Origin: UBA5158 sp040389045 | GTDB lineage: Bacteria > Pseudomonadota > Gammaproteobacteria > DSM-16500 | Reading direction: 5' to 3' | NCBI GenBank assembly: GCA_040389045.1 | Contig: JAZKAT010000053.1 | Location: 1 to 64,000, forward strand | Length of the DNA: 64,000 nt | Part shown: in pieces, positions 24,808 through 33,267 of the stretch | Layout: every line of letters starts with the position of its first letter | Numbering within the stretch: the stretch's first letter is position 1 | Program-made: the position numbers and the translations under genes | Notes under the pieces: generated by a model | What the model saw: the letters and a program-made list of their open reading frames with translations, nothing else | The model's database searches: none | What the model was told of the DNA's origin: nothing

Positions 24808-25731
24808 ATGACAAAAGACACTTTAATATCACAAATAAGAACCTCTTCCCGAGAAATGGTGCGGGAGCTTGGTTTGTTGAATAACCGGTTTGCTGCTATA
24901 GGCTCTACTTCGCTATGTCATGCGCTGGTGGAGTTGGATTCGCATGGTGTGCTTAATTCGAATCAATTAGCCACGATTTTGAATCTGGAAAAATCGACGG
25001 TTAGTCGGCTGGTGATGCAAATGCAGGAGAAGGAATTATGTGATATTCAGGCTGACCCTAATGATAGAAGGAATAAATTAATTTCTCTCACTAAAAATGG
25101 GCAGGCATTGGCGAATGAGATTCATGTTGCTGCTAAATCACAGGTGAGCCAGGCGTTGCAAATGATGAGTGCTGAAGAAAAAAATATGGTGGTGCAAGGG
25201 ATTGCGATTTATGCCAAGGCTTTACGTAAATCAGGAATTCAGAGTGAACACTCTATTCGCAAACTGCAAAAGCAAGATATACCGCAACTGACAAATATCA
25301 TTAAATCAGTGTGGGCTGAATTCAAATTTGATGCAAGTCATCCTGAGGCGTCTTTGATTGAAGATGAATTAACAAATTTATATGCGAATTACACAGGTAA
25401 AAACCAAGAATACTATGTGTTAACTCAGGGTGAGAAGATTGTAGGTGGGGCGGGTTTTGCAGTGATTTTGACGCCAGAGAAGAAGTTATGTGAATTGAAA
25501 GGTATGTATTTGTCGCAGCAGCTGCGCGGTGCAGGTCTGGGGTCTATGCTATTACAGAAAGTATTATCAGAGGCCACTGCCCGCGGCTATAAGCAATGCT
25601 ATCTGGAAACCAATGATTTTATGCATGGTGCCAATAAATTATATATGAAAAATGGTTTTGAAAAACTGACTAGGCCAATTGAAGGTGCGGGGCATCCTTG
25701 TACTAACATTTGGTATATCAAAAAACTTTAA
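24808..25731 (+). CDS. MarR-type regulator fused to a GNAT acetyltransferase
   Basis: A two-domain protein of 307 residues from ATG 24808. The longer frame from TTG 24772 begins inside the operator and is rejected. The N-terminal 150 residues form a MarR winged helix (LNSNQLATILNLEKSTVSRLVMQMQEKEL with wing DPNDRRNKLISLT). The C-terminal 150 form a GNAT domain with the acetyl-CoA loop QLRGAGLGSMLLQ. Fusions of this kind acetylate small molecules or antibiotics and sense ligands. It is followed by a YbaK-like gene 17 bp downstream. Confidence 0.87.
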   Translation: MTKDTLISQIRTSSREMVRELGLLNNRFAAIGSTSLCHALVELDSHGVLNSNQLATILNLEKSTVSRLVMQMQEKELCDIQADPNDRRNKLISLTKNGQALANEIHVAAKSQVSQALQMMSAEEKNMVVQGIAIYAKALRKSGIQSEHSIRKLQKQDIPQLTNIIKSVWAEFKFDASHPEASLIEDELTNLYANYTGKNQEYYVLTQGEKIVGGAGFAVILTPEKKLCELKGMYLSQQLRGAGLGSMLLQKVLSEATARGYKQCYLETNDFMHGANKLYMKNGFEKLTRPIEGAGHPCTNIWYIKKL

Positions 25732-25748
25732 TAATACGAGAGGGTGGT

Positions 25749-26222
25749 ATGTTTGATAATCCTGTGTTAAATCAGCTACACTCATTTTTATCAGAAAATA
25801 ATATGGACTTTACTATTTTTGAGGATAATTTTTCACTTGATTCTGCAACTGCGGGTGCGGAACATTATGGAATCGAAATGAGAGAAACCACACCTACTCT
25901 GATTTTAACGAGCAAAGATAAGGTTTATGCTGCGATAATTTGTGGTGATACGCGGATTTCTTTTAAAAATTTAAAATCAGCACTTAACCTTAAAGACGTA
26001 AAAATGGCTGATCGTGAAACGGTGTTCAAATTAACAGGCTCGCAGGTTGGTGAAGTAAGCATGATTAATCGGAAAATTGTTACGATTCTTGATAAGAATG
26101 TTTTACGTAATGAATATTGCTATGGTGGCTCTGGAGCACCTAGGTCTACGCTTAAAATTAAGACTGAGGATTTGATCACAATTACTAGAGCGCAGGTTTT
26201 GGATTTTGCGGAGTTGCGATAA
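25749..26222 (+). CDS. YbaK/ProX-like aminoacyl-tRNA deacylase-family protein
   Basis: A 157-residue protein from ATG 25749, preceded by GAGAGGGTGG. The layout fits the YbaK/EbsC editing fold: DSATAGAEHYGIEMRETTPTLIL, then a Lys-containing strand, LNLKDVKMADRETVFKLTG, then VGEVSM and CYGGSGAPRSTLKI near the end, comparable with YbaK's GxExGxxSPxG and GsGxxxxxl blocks. It would hydrolyse mischarged aminoacyl-tRNA or bind nucleotides. Cotranscribed with MarR-GNAT. Confidence 0.72.
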   Translation: MFDNPVLNQLHSFLSENNMDFTIFEDNFSLDSATAGAEHYGIEMRETTPTLILTSKDKVYAAIICGDTRISFKNLKSALNLKDVKMADRETVFKLTGSQVGEVSMINRKIVTILDKNVLRNEYCYGGSGAPRSTLKIKTEDLITITRAQVLDFAELR

Positions 26223-26243
26223 TTAAATCATACACTGGCGCTT

Positions 26244-26289
26244 TACCCGCTATAACGGGTAGAGTCGATTTTACCCGTTATAGAGGGTA
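26244..26289. repeat. Two TACCC-N8-GGGTA palindromes at the hipA 3' end
   Basis: TACCC-GCTATAAC-GGGTA (26244-26261) and TACCC-GTTATAGA-GGGTA (26272-26289), 28 bp apart. The second overlaps the hipA stop codon and last codons. A third copy with a 6-bp centre (TACCC-TTTATA-GGGTA) lies inside hipA at 27410-27425. The form recalls the E. coli HipB half-sites TATCC-N8-GGATA. Confidence 0.7.
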
Positions 26290-27591
26290 ATAGCGTTGTT
26301 TAACTCGTCGCATGCCAGAAAATATCGGTTCACTGATATGAGATGGGAAATCTTTAGGCAGTAATTCTGTAACTTTATTAATAACGTTTTCTATATTATC
26401 AAACACCTCATCCATAATTTCTTGCATAATGGTTGTTGAAAATTGGCATTGTTCAGCGGTGCTTAACCAGTGACGGGGCTGAATTCTATCCCACGAATAA
26501 TGCCGATTTTTTCCTTTTACACTCATTGCCATTTTCAATTTTTGCCACTCGATTTGTCTTTTTGCCACTATCGGATAAGCGGACATTACATCGTAAAGCG
26601 GGGTCAGTTGATAGCGTCCGCCAGGTTTTAATCTGAGGCTAAAATTCTTAGCATGGCCATCAGGAGCTCCCAATATCCAAAATAGAAATACTGATTTCAG
26701 AAATCTTTGTCTATCCTGTGCTGCTTGATCTGAGCCAAGCAAAATTTTCATAATATCTTGTATGCCAGGGCCACCGTCCGATTCATATTTTAAACCGGGC
26801 GGTTTACTTAAGGTTTGGCACATATCCTCTTGAGGCAGCCGCATAAGCCAACTGTCATTTTTAGCCCATTGCCTATCGAAACGTTCTACTACTAATGTTT
26901 TCATATCTTCAAAATAAATTATTTCAGCTTTGTTAACGGGCAAGTTAAATGCGGATAAAATTTGTAGACAAAGCCACTCATTTTCAACACTTTCGGATAA
27001 ATCAATTTTTGAATGTTTGATGTTGCCAATGGGTAATTTAATAATGTGACTTGTAGGAGTCGTTCCGTGAGGCAAACACCATTTATCTTCATGCCATAAT
27101 AAAGCAGTTTTCTCTTGAGCACCCGCTATCGAAATACGAAAATCTGTTTCACGGGCCATCCCCAGGGGAGCAGTTTGATATTGTTTTAACAACTTGGCAA
27201 TAGCATGATTATCAATTGCAGTGGCTTCAATCTTTTTGATGTTAGATACTTTATTTTGTATCAATAATTGTAATGCTCCAACACAATCACCACCAATGGA
27301 GGAGAGTAAGTCAAAACTTTTCTTTGAAGGGGAATTAAAACGTGCTTGAATTCGCTCACGAATCAACTCGCTATCTGTTAATAGATTTTCAAAGTAGCAA
27401 TCTACCACATACCCTTTATAGGGTACTTCTGTCAGAGGCATAGCTAAACTAATAGGCCGACTTTTTTTATAATTAAGCCATTCACGATCGTATGTAAATA
27501 TGAGAATACCAGTTGATTCGCGAGTTAGCGTTCCTACTTTAATTCCATTCATATACACATATAGGTCTTGGGAGAGCTTTTTTCTTGCCAT
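26278..27591 (-). CDS. hipA: HipA serine/threonine kinase toxin
   Basis: A 437-residue kinase toxin close to E. coli HipA, which phosphorylates GltX and causes persistence. The autophosphorylated Ser is in RISIAGAQEKTALL (Ser154). The catalytic loop is GAPDGHAKNF (Asp311, Asn316), the metal-binding Asp lies in LTPLYDVMS, and LPQEDMCQ and KYESDGGPG are diagnostic. I used ATG 27591, whose A is the last base of the hipB TAA (TAATG), giving translational coupling. gltX, the known target of E. coli HipA, is also in this window. Confidence 0.96.
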   Translation of the reverse strand: MARKKLSQDLYVYMNGIKVGTLTRESTGILIFTYDREWLNYKKSRPISLAMPLTEVPYKGYVVDCYFENLLTDSELIRERIQARFNSPSKKSFDLLSSIGGDCVGALQLLIQNKVSNIKKIEATAIDNHAIAKLLKQYQTAPLGMARETDFRISIAGAQEKTALLWHEDKWCLPHGTTPTSHIIKLPIGNIKHSKIDLSESVENEWLCLQILSAFNLPVNKAEIIYFEDMKTLVVERFDRQWAKNDSWLMRLPQEDMCQTLSKPPGLKYESDGGPGIQDIMKILLGSDQAAQDRQRFLKSVFLFWILGAPDGHAKNFSLRLKPGGRYQLTPLYDVMSAYPIVAKRQIEWQKLKMAMSVKGKNRHYSWDRIQPRHWLSTAEQCQFSTTIMQEIMDEVFDNIENVINKVTELLPKDFPSHISEPIFSGMRRVKQRYYPL

Positions 27592-27839
27592 TACCAATTA
27601 TCCTCGTTCGCAATTTCACTTATTTTCTTAGGCCTAATTATCATTTCAAGATCAAGTGCAGCCAGCATTCGAAATAAGGTTTCTATGCGGGTACCTGGGG
27701 CTCCTTGTTCTATGCTTGATATGGTTGTTTGATCCAACTTAAACTCTTGGCCTGCTTGGTTTTGATTGAGCCCTTTAGACTTCCGCTGCCGTTTTATAGC
27801 GGTGCCCAGTGATTTTGGAGAAAAGATTATTTGATCCAC
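27591..27839 (-). CDS. hipB: HipB antitoxin (XRE family)
   Basis: An 82-residue helix-turn-helix antitoxin and repressor. LGTAIKRQRKSKGLNQNQAG leads into the recognition helix LDQTTISSIEQG; RIETLFRMLAALDLEMII forms the dimer strand. It stops at the first base of hipA. Three palindromic operators precede it at 27876-27947. Confidence 0.95.
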   Translation of the reverse strand: MDQIIFSPKSLGTAIKRQRKSKGLNQNQAGQEFKLDQTTISSIEQGAPGTRIETLFRMLAALDLEMIIRPKKISEIANEDNW

Positions 27840-27875
27840 GAACCACCTCTATATTAATTAATAATATATTAATTA

Positions 27876-27947
27876 TATGGCTAAACAGCCATAAAGTCAA
27901 TTTATAGCTGTAGAGCCATAAAAGAAATTTATAGCTCTACAGCTATA
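27876..27947. promoter_or_regulatory. Three HipB operators at 27-bp spacing
   Basis: Three 18-bp palindromes: TATGGCT-AAAC-AGCCATA (27876-27893), TATAGCT-GTAG-AGCCATA (27903-27920) and TATAGCT-CTAC-AGCTATA (27930-27947). All share TATRGCT-N4-AGCYATA, and each begins exactly 27 bp after the previous one. They lie upstream of hipB and are the best candidates for the autoregulatory sites. Confidence 0.8.
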
Positions 27948-28003
27948 ATTTAAAAATTAGATCGATCAAAGCTTCAAACAGCAATTTCTTGATCAACTAC
28001 TTT

Positions 28004-28315
28004 TTAGCTTGATAGTTTTGCCGCTAAAATTTCAACGCTTTCTACCACCGGCGGTTGTGAGAAAAGTTCTGATGCTTTGGCAAAAAGTGCTTCGGCAACC
28101 TTGCCAGCTAAATGTGCTTTGCGTCCTGCTTCATCTGGGAAGGCATCGAAAATACCGAAAGTTGATTTACCAATACGTAAGGCAAACCAGACGATAGTGC
28201 CAGGTTCTTCCTGGACCAGGGCAAGTCCGCTTCGCAAAAAATTTTCAACTTCGGCTTCTTTTCCTGGCTTGCTCTCTAGTCTGACTAGTAAGCCTAGTTT
28301 AGTATCTGCTTTCAT
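28004..28315 (-). CDS. Antibiotic biosynthesis monooxygenase (ABM) domain protein
   Basis: A 103-residue dimeric ferredoxin-like-fold protein of the YgiN/ABM type. GLLVRLESKPGKEAEVENFL and TIVWFALRIGKSTFGIFDAF, followed by AEALFAKASELF, are typical. Such proteins oxidise quinols or act as small sensors. It is monocistronic, with AAGGGAGC before the ATG. Confidence 0.86.
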   Translation of the reverse strand: MKADTKLGLLVRLESKPGKEAEVENFLRSGLALVQEEPGTIVWFALRIGKSTFGIFDAFPDEAGRKAHLAGKVAEALFAKASELFSQPPVVESVEILAAKLSS

Positions 28316-28457
28316 TATTTTGCTCCCTTGAATTAAAATATCTCTATCAGTAGCTGTATATTGTGGGTAAAAACCACATATAAGTCTAGTGCTGCTGCTG
28401 GCTTAAATAACCGTATAAAAGTATAGTGTATTTGGTAAAAAATTTAGTGAATAAAAA

Positions 28458-29660
28458 ATGAAAAACTCTTTTGGAAAATTTTGGCTTTTAGTAACAATAA
28501 TCTTCATGGATTTGTTGGCGGGGATGGAGTTTGATCTTTTTGTTCCTAGTTTTCCAGAATTACAAAGCCATTTTAATTTGACACCTTTTTGGGTTGAAGC
28601 GTTATTATCCGTTAACTTTATAGGATATTGCCTGAGTTTATTTTTTGTTGGCGGATTGGCAGACAGGTATGGGCGTAAGCCGATTATTTTATGGGGCTTA
28701 GTGATATTTATTCTGGGAAGTTTTCTGTGTCTTTATTCCTATTTCTATCACTTATTGATTTTAGGGCGTTTTCTGCAGGGTATTGGTGTAGCAGCGCCGG
28801 CAGTGCTTAGTTTCTTAATCATCGCTGATCTTTATCCACTTAAAGAACAGCAGGTGTGGATGGGAATTTTAAATGGTGCTATCAATATAGCAGTGGCTGT
28901 TTCGCCGGTAATTGGCAGTTATTTAACGTTGTATTTCAACTGGCAGGGGAATTTTGTCGCCTTGTTATTGCTTGGATTACTTACCTTATTCATGACGATT
29001 TTTTTCATTCCTTTTCACAAGCTGGCATCGAATAATCCAGCATTACCATTGGCTGGATATAGGTCTATCATTAAATCAAAACCATTAATGTTATTAATAA
29101 CCAATATTTTATTATTGTATGTTCCTTATTGGGTTTTTGTGGGCATGTCGCCGTTGCTTTACATAAAAGATTTGAATGTTAGCCTTGCGCATTTTGGTTA
29201 TTATCAAGGAATGCTGGCATTTGTTTTTGCTATTGGCAGCATAGCGTATGGTTTAATGATTCGGAAACACGAGTTTGATCAGAAAAGAATGTTGAATCTG
29301 ACTTTGCTAATCCTAATAATGAGTTTGGTGACCCTTAGCATAGTGGTTTTAGTTGAAAGCAAAAACCCCTTGTTTATTACACTTGCTTTTCTGCCATTTG
29401 TTATCAGTGAAATCATTCCTACGGTAATTCTTTATCCGCTTGCATTAAATTTTTTGCCGCGAGTGAAGGCCAGGGTATCGGCTATGATACAAGGCGCGCG
29501 GCTAATCGTAACCGCATTTGGAGTACAGATGGCTGGCTATTTTTATCAGGGCACATTTCAAAATATTGGGATTGTGCTTATTTGTTTTATTTTGGTGGCG
29601 GGCGTTACGTTGTATTTGGTTATTAACAATAAGCAGTTGATGAATCCAAAAGTAGCGTAG
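28458..29660 (+). CDS. MFS drug-resistance transporter, Bcr/CflA type
   Basis: A 400-residue inner-membrane proton antiporter with 12 helices. Motif A is GGLADRYGRKPIILWG and the motif C-like GILNGAINIAVAVSPVIGSYL marks the 12-helix drug antiporter group. It probably exports toxic compounds; the substrate is unknown. The stop is immediately followed by a family B repeat. Confidence 0.87.
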   Translation: MKNSFGKFWLLVTIIFMDLLAGMEFDLFVPSFPELQSHFNLTPFWVEALLSVNFIGYCLSLFFVGGLADRYGRKPIILWGLVIFILGSFLCLYSYFYHLLILGRFLQGIGVAAPAVLSFLIIADLYPLKEQQVWMGILNGAINIAVAVSPVIGSYLTLYFNWQGNFVALLLLGLLTLFMTIFFIPFHKLASNNPALPLAGYRSIIKSKPLMLLITNILLLYVPYWVFVGMSPLLYIKDLNVSLAHFGYYQGMLAFVFAIGSIAYGLMIRKHEFDQKRMLNLTLLILIMSLVTLSIVVLVESKNPLFITLAFLPFVISEIIPTVILYPLALNFLPRVKARVSAMIQGARLIVTAFGVQMAGYFYQGTFQNIGIVLICFILVAGVTLYLVINNKQLMNPKVA

Positions 29661-29731
29661 GTTGGGCTGAGCGCAGCGAAGCCCAACAGTTTGGAGGGCT
29701 TCGCTGTGCTCTATACGGGCTACGATGCGCT
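29658..29731. repeat. Family B repeat plus partial family C repeat
   Basis: TAGGTTGGGCTGAGCGCAGC with GAAGCCCAACA (29658-29688) is followed by GGGCTTCGCTGTGCTCTATA and CGGGCTACGATGCG. The latter runs into the last codons of the PqaA-like gene, giving its C-terminal VRSAS. Confidence 0.8.
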
Positions 29732-31165
29732 GCGAACAAAGGCTGGTGTTGTTAAGATGAACTCTTCTCCATTGGTTTTTTTGAAAGTAGCTTCAACAAA
29801 AACTGTTTCCCATCCTTTATCAAGCGGCTCTAATTTGACAGAATATTCACAACCATTATCTGTACAGTGGCCATTTTCAATTGTTTGTGATTTTGGTGTG
29901 AGTTTTGCTGAGAATTTTCTAAAGTCCCGCGCCTCAGGATTAATGATTTCCCACAGTTGGATTTTTTCCGGCTGTGTGCTTGTTACCACTTTTTGTAATT
30001 GTTCTTGCGTATTGCTTACCCATGTTAAAGAAGGACGTATTTCATGCTGTACGATAGTGCGGTAATAAGATAATAAAGCAGGCTCAACTGCTTGTTTCAG
30101 GTTGATATAATGTCCTTCATTGGGAAATATCCTGATTTCAGTTTCGCCGGGCAAATCAGCCACGTAAAGTGCAAGTGAGTCAGGCACAAAGAAATCGTCT
30201 TGTCCTGCGCTTATAATATATTTTGGAATGCTCAAGCGACTTTTATAGGAATCACTTTCTTTACCCTTAAGATAAGCCAATGGGTCTTCAATTTGCATTA
30301 ATTTTGCGAAAGCAGGTGTAGTTAAACGCGCAGGGATATTTTGTTGAACGTAATCATAAAAAGCAGGCATAGGCCAGTTATTGCCATAACTTTTATAAAT
30401 ATGATCAATATTTTTTTGAGTATTTAAAATATCAATAACGATTGGCACAATAGCATTCACACGAGCATCGGCAAGTGCTGTTAGCCATGTAGCCCATCCA
30501 CGTTTAGATGCGCCGGCAATTACAAAATGATTAACGGTAATATTTTCTTTAGCAAGAATTGCCTGAGTTGCATCCATTGCTTTAACAACGGCCTTTGCCA
30601 TCGGAAGATGCAATGGCCATGCGGTATTATTGTCTGGATCATCCATAAAACGATTCCATGAATAAGCGACTATACCGTCTTCTTTTCTGGGTATATTCGC
30701 TGAGTCTGGAAAAGTGAGATATTGATTAGGAACATCTTGCAAATCAACCACTACTGTATGGGTTTCTGTAGCAATGTGTGCAAAATCAAGTTGTGCAGGT
30801 GCGGGATTACCGTTTGCTTGTTGGTAACGCGTACCGCCATTAACTAACAACAAAGCCTGATCAGAGCTAATGGTATCTGGTTTGTAAATAACTAATGTAT
30901 GTTGCCATGGTGTACCATGACCGTCTTTAGGCCAAATCTGTGATGTTAATAAATAAGTGTTAATTGAAATTTTTTTCTGTGGATCATTATTACTGCTTTG
31001 TAAAACCCAGGCTGGGGAAGGGATATTTTCTTTTTCGGCAAGGTAACAGCCCAAGACTCGTTGTGGATTTTGAATTAGGACTTGCTGGTCGCAGGCCGCT
31101 GCGAAGCTGTTCTGGCTGCCAACAAAAACCAGGTTTATTACCATTAATTTTATCCATTGATCCAT
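29720..31165 (-). CDS. PhoPQ-activated pathogenicity-related protein (PqaA-like)
   Basis: A 481-residue exported alpha/beta-hydrolase-like protein. A signal peptide lies at about 1-23 (VINLVFVGSQNSFAAA). The PqaA family blocks are visible: ALLLVNGGTRY, GIVAYSWNRFM, VIAGASKRGWATWL with the candidate nucleophile Ser and SKRG motif, and ISAGQDDFFVPDS with an acid residue. The enzymatic substrate is unknown; the name comes from Salmonella regulation. Repeats of families B and C flank the gene on both sides, and its final residues come from one. Confidence 0.88.
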   Translation of the reverse strand: MDQWIKLMVINLVFVGSQNSFAAACDQQVLIQNPQRVLGCYLAEKENIPSPAWVLQSSNNDPQKKISINTYLLTSQIWPKDGHGTPWQHTLVIYKPDTISSDQALLLVNGGTRYQQANGNPAPAQLDFAHIATETHTVVVDLQDVPNQYLTFPDSANIPRKEDGIVAYSWNRFMDDPDNNTAWPLHLPMAKAVVKAMDATQAILAKENITVNHFVIAGASKRGWATWLTALADARVNAIVPIVIDILNTQKNIDHIYKSYGNNWPMPAFYDYVQQNIPARLTTPAFAKLMQIEDPLAYLKGKESDSYKSRLSIPKYIISAGQDDFFVPDSLALYVADLPGETEIRIFPNEGHYINLKQAVEPALLSYYRTIVQHEIRPSLTWVSNTQEQLQKVVTSTQPEKIQLWEIINPEARDFRKFSAKLTPKSQTIENGHCTDNGCEYSVKLEPLDKGWETVFVEATFKKTNGEEFILTTPAFVRSAS

Positions 31166-31190
31166 GGTTCTTTCTCCATTTTTTTATACG

Positions 31191-31223
31191 TAGGTTGGGC
31201 TTCGCTGCGCTCTATAGGGTATA
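31191..31223. repeat. Family B repeat, upstream of the PqaA-like gene
   Basis: TAGGTTGGGCTTCGCTGCGC followed by TCTATAGGGTATA, in the opposite arrangement to the copy at 29.66 kb, so the PqaA-like gene is bracketed by repeat copies. Confidence 0.75.
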
Positions 31224-31230
31224 CGATTTT

Positions 31231-32217
31231 TTATTGAGGGCCAAATGTTCTTATTGAATTGGTTGATATAGTCATTCCGAAATGTGCGGCTGATGACCCT
31301 GATTGTCCTTCATCGGGTCTGCTCGAGAAAAATCCCGGTTTTGGATTTTTGCTGATTGATTTTAATGGTGCGTTGATATCGCGGGCAAAAGGATGTTGTT
31401 CATTGTATGGTTGACCGGTAATACTCATGAACGAAATAATGCCGGTATAAAAAACTGCCCAGCCACTTAAAGAAGTATATACAACAGAAGCTGCTGTGGT
31501 CATAGGAATGAGTAGCGGACAAAATACCAAAGCCATACCTATTAGCGTCGCCATTGCTGCGGTAAGGGTCAATAATAAGCGGTGTTCCTGAAAGAAAGCG
31601 CCTGGATCGACAATATCATTCATGATTACGGTTGCGGTATATAAGTTATGACTATTAACTTCATTATCGGGAGCTAAGCCAAAAGTAGCGGCTGCTTGTA
31701 TTGTATCAGTGAGGGCTTTTATTTTCGTTTTGGTAAGTTGTATTTGTTCTTTTGACTCGATTGGTACTTGCGTAAAATTTTCAGTTAATAAAATCGCGTT
31801 TGATAATGCCTGGCAGAGTGGTTCATATAAAATTGATTTTCTATCTTGCGGGATGGCATTGCTTAAGTTCACCAGCGCATTGAGTAAGTTGAAAAATTCA
31901 AATTTCCATGTTTCATTATAAGATTCGTCGATATAATCATCATTAATGATTTTAAAAGTCTGAACAGTAGCAAGATGAATTAATAACTTGGTTTGGTCGG
32001 GGCAATGTTGTTCCTTAAAGCTGTTTAGCTGGGAGTATAGGGTTGAATAAGCAGAATAATCCCGATTAAAGTCGTCTAGCAAAGCCTGTGCATTACCTCT
32101 TAATTCTTTTGCTTCTTCCTCTAACTTTGTTGCTTTACTCTTTAATCGATTTGATTTTTGAAGATAGTGTTCAGAAAGCTCGGTTTGTGATGGAACGCTA
32201 TAGTTGCGGGTATCCAT
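31231..32217 (-). CDS. Coiled-coil protein with two membrane segments, candidate effector
   Basis: A 328-residue protein of unknown family. Residues about 15-60 form a Lys/Glu-rich coiled coil (KSKATKLEEEAKELRGNAQ). The middle is helical. Two hydrophobic segments lie at about 220-270 (LLLTLTAAMATLIGMALVF and ASVVYTSLSGWAVFYTGII). The C-terminal 50 residues are Ser/Pro/Gly-rich and disordered. No signal peptide is present. Coiled coil plus membrane hairpin is common among Dot/Icm substrates, which is inference. Confidence 0.6.
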   Translation of the reverse strand: MDTRNYSVPSQTELSEHYLQKSNRLKSKATKLEEEAKELRGNAQALLDDFNRDYSAYSTLYSQLNSFKEQHCPDQTKLLIHLATVQTFKIINDDYIDESYNETWKFEFFNLLNALVNLSNAIPQDRKSILYEPLCQALSNAILLTENFTQVPIESKEQIQLTKTKIKALTDTIQAAATFGLAPDNEVNSHNLYTATVIMNDIVDPGAFFQEHRLLLTLTAAMATLIGMALVFCPLLIPMTTAASVVYTSLSGWAVFYTGIISFMSITGQPYNEQHPFARDINAPLKSISKNPKPGFFSSRPDEGQSGSSAAHFGMTISTNSIRTFGPQ

Positions 32218-32504
32218 TAAAGAGTTCCTTAATTAAATATATTAGTGGCAGCTAGTATAAATACACAACATTAAGAAAATATTAACCCTTCTGGCATGAC
32301 AGGAGGGGCTGTGCGGGCATGACCGGGATGAGAAGAGCAAGAGCTAATTTGGAAAAAATAAAGTCAAAAAAACCTAATATTTGATCATTAATTAATCACA
32401 ATTAAACCGAGTGTTCAGAACAAGCAAGTGCGTCTTAATAAATCACTACCCCGAAAAGAGTATAATTATCTTATAAATACTAATAATACTACGGGGTGAT
32501 TGTT
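32218..32504. other. Intergenic region with a degenerate palindromic repeat
   Basis: At about 32294-32330 there is a worn family A copy (CTGGCATGACAGG...GGGCATGACCGGGA). The rest is AT-rich and probably carries the promoter of the L,D-transpeptidase gene. No open frame of note is present. Confidence 0.5.
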
Positions 32505-33146
32505 ATGAAAAAATTACTTACTTTCGCAAAGCAGTTTTTTTTCTACTCAACCTGCCTGCTCCTGGTATCGTGCGCGCATTATCAGGATGAGGATTACTAC
32601 AACTCGGCGAGTAACACCCCTCAAAATACTCCGAACAATCGGTTCCAGGACCCCAACTCCGACTTGCCGGCATACCAGCATAACCTCAATTATGACCATG
32701 AAGATTTCACTAGCCGTATGCCTGCTCATGAAAATACGGGTGGCAAGAAACTGGTGCTGGTTGATCCAAATGTCCATGCCTGGGGAGCTTATGGGACGGA
32801 TGGCAATTTAATCCGGGCCGGTATTGCCACAGCAGGTGGCGCGGTATGCCCACCAGATGCCGATGAAGATGATTGTCGCACCAAGTCAGGGACGTTTCAT
32901 ATCTTGTCTATGCGCGGTGAAGAATGCATCTCCAAGAAATATCCCAGACCTAAAGGCGGCGGTTTAATGCCGTATTGCATGTACTTTAACAATGGCCAGG
33001 CATTACATGGTTCACCGGATGACATCGTGGTGGAAAATAATGTTAGCCATGGTTGCGTGCGCATGAGAATTCCTGATGCGCAATGGATGTGGAGTAACTT
33101 TGCGGGCATAGGCACCACAGTTAAAGTGGTTCCCTATACTTCATAA
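32505..33146 (+). CDS. L,D-transpeptidase (YkuD) lipoprotein
   Basis: A 213-residue envelope enzyme from ATG 32505; GGGG lies 9 bp upstream. The lipobox LLVSC puts the lipidated Cys at 23. A polar, Asn/Pro/Tyr-rich linker (about 24-75) leads to the YkuD domain, with LVDPNVHAWGAYG at its start and the catalytic block ALHGSPDD followed by NNVSHGCVRMR near the C-terminus. It would form 3-3 peptidoglycan crosslinks or attach proteins to peptidoglycan. Confidence 0.88.
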   Translation: MKKLLTFAKQFFFYSTCLLLVSCAHYQDEDYYNSASNTPQNTPNNRFQDPNSDLPAYQHNLNYDHEDFTSRMPAHENTGGKKLVLVDPNVHAWGAYGTDGNLIRAGIATAGGAVCPPDADEDDCRTKSGTFHILSMRGEECISKKYPRPKGGGLMPYCMYFNNGQALHGSPDDIVVENNVSHGCVRMRIPDAQWMWSNFAGIGTTVKVVPYTS

Positions 33147-33166
33147 TGGGATCCGTTAGCTTGATA

Positions 33167-33210
33167 TTAAAATGCAGCTTTTGCCAAAAAGGGCAAAAGT
33201 TGCATTTTAA
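33167..33210 (+). terminator. Rho-independent terminator-like hairpin
   Basis: AAAATGCAGCTTTTGCC pairs with GGCAAAAGTTGCATTTT around a short A-rich loop, just after the L,D-transpeptidase stop. Flanking A and T tracts make it work in either direction. Confidence 0.7.
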
Positions 33211-33267
33211 CGTGGAAATTATGTAAGATGTTGAACACGGAATTCGGGATTTATAAAAGGAATTTAT

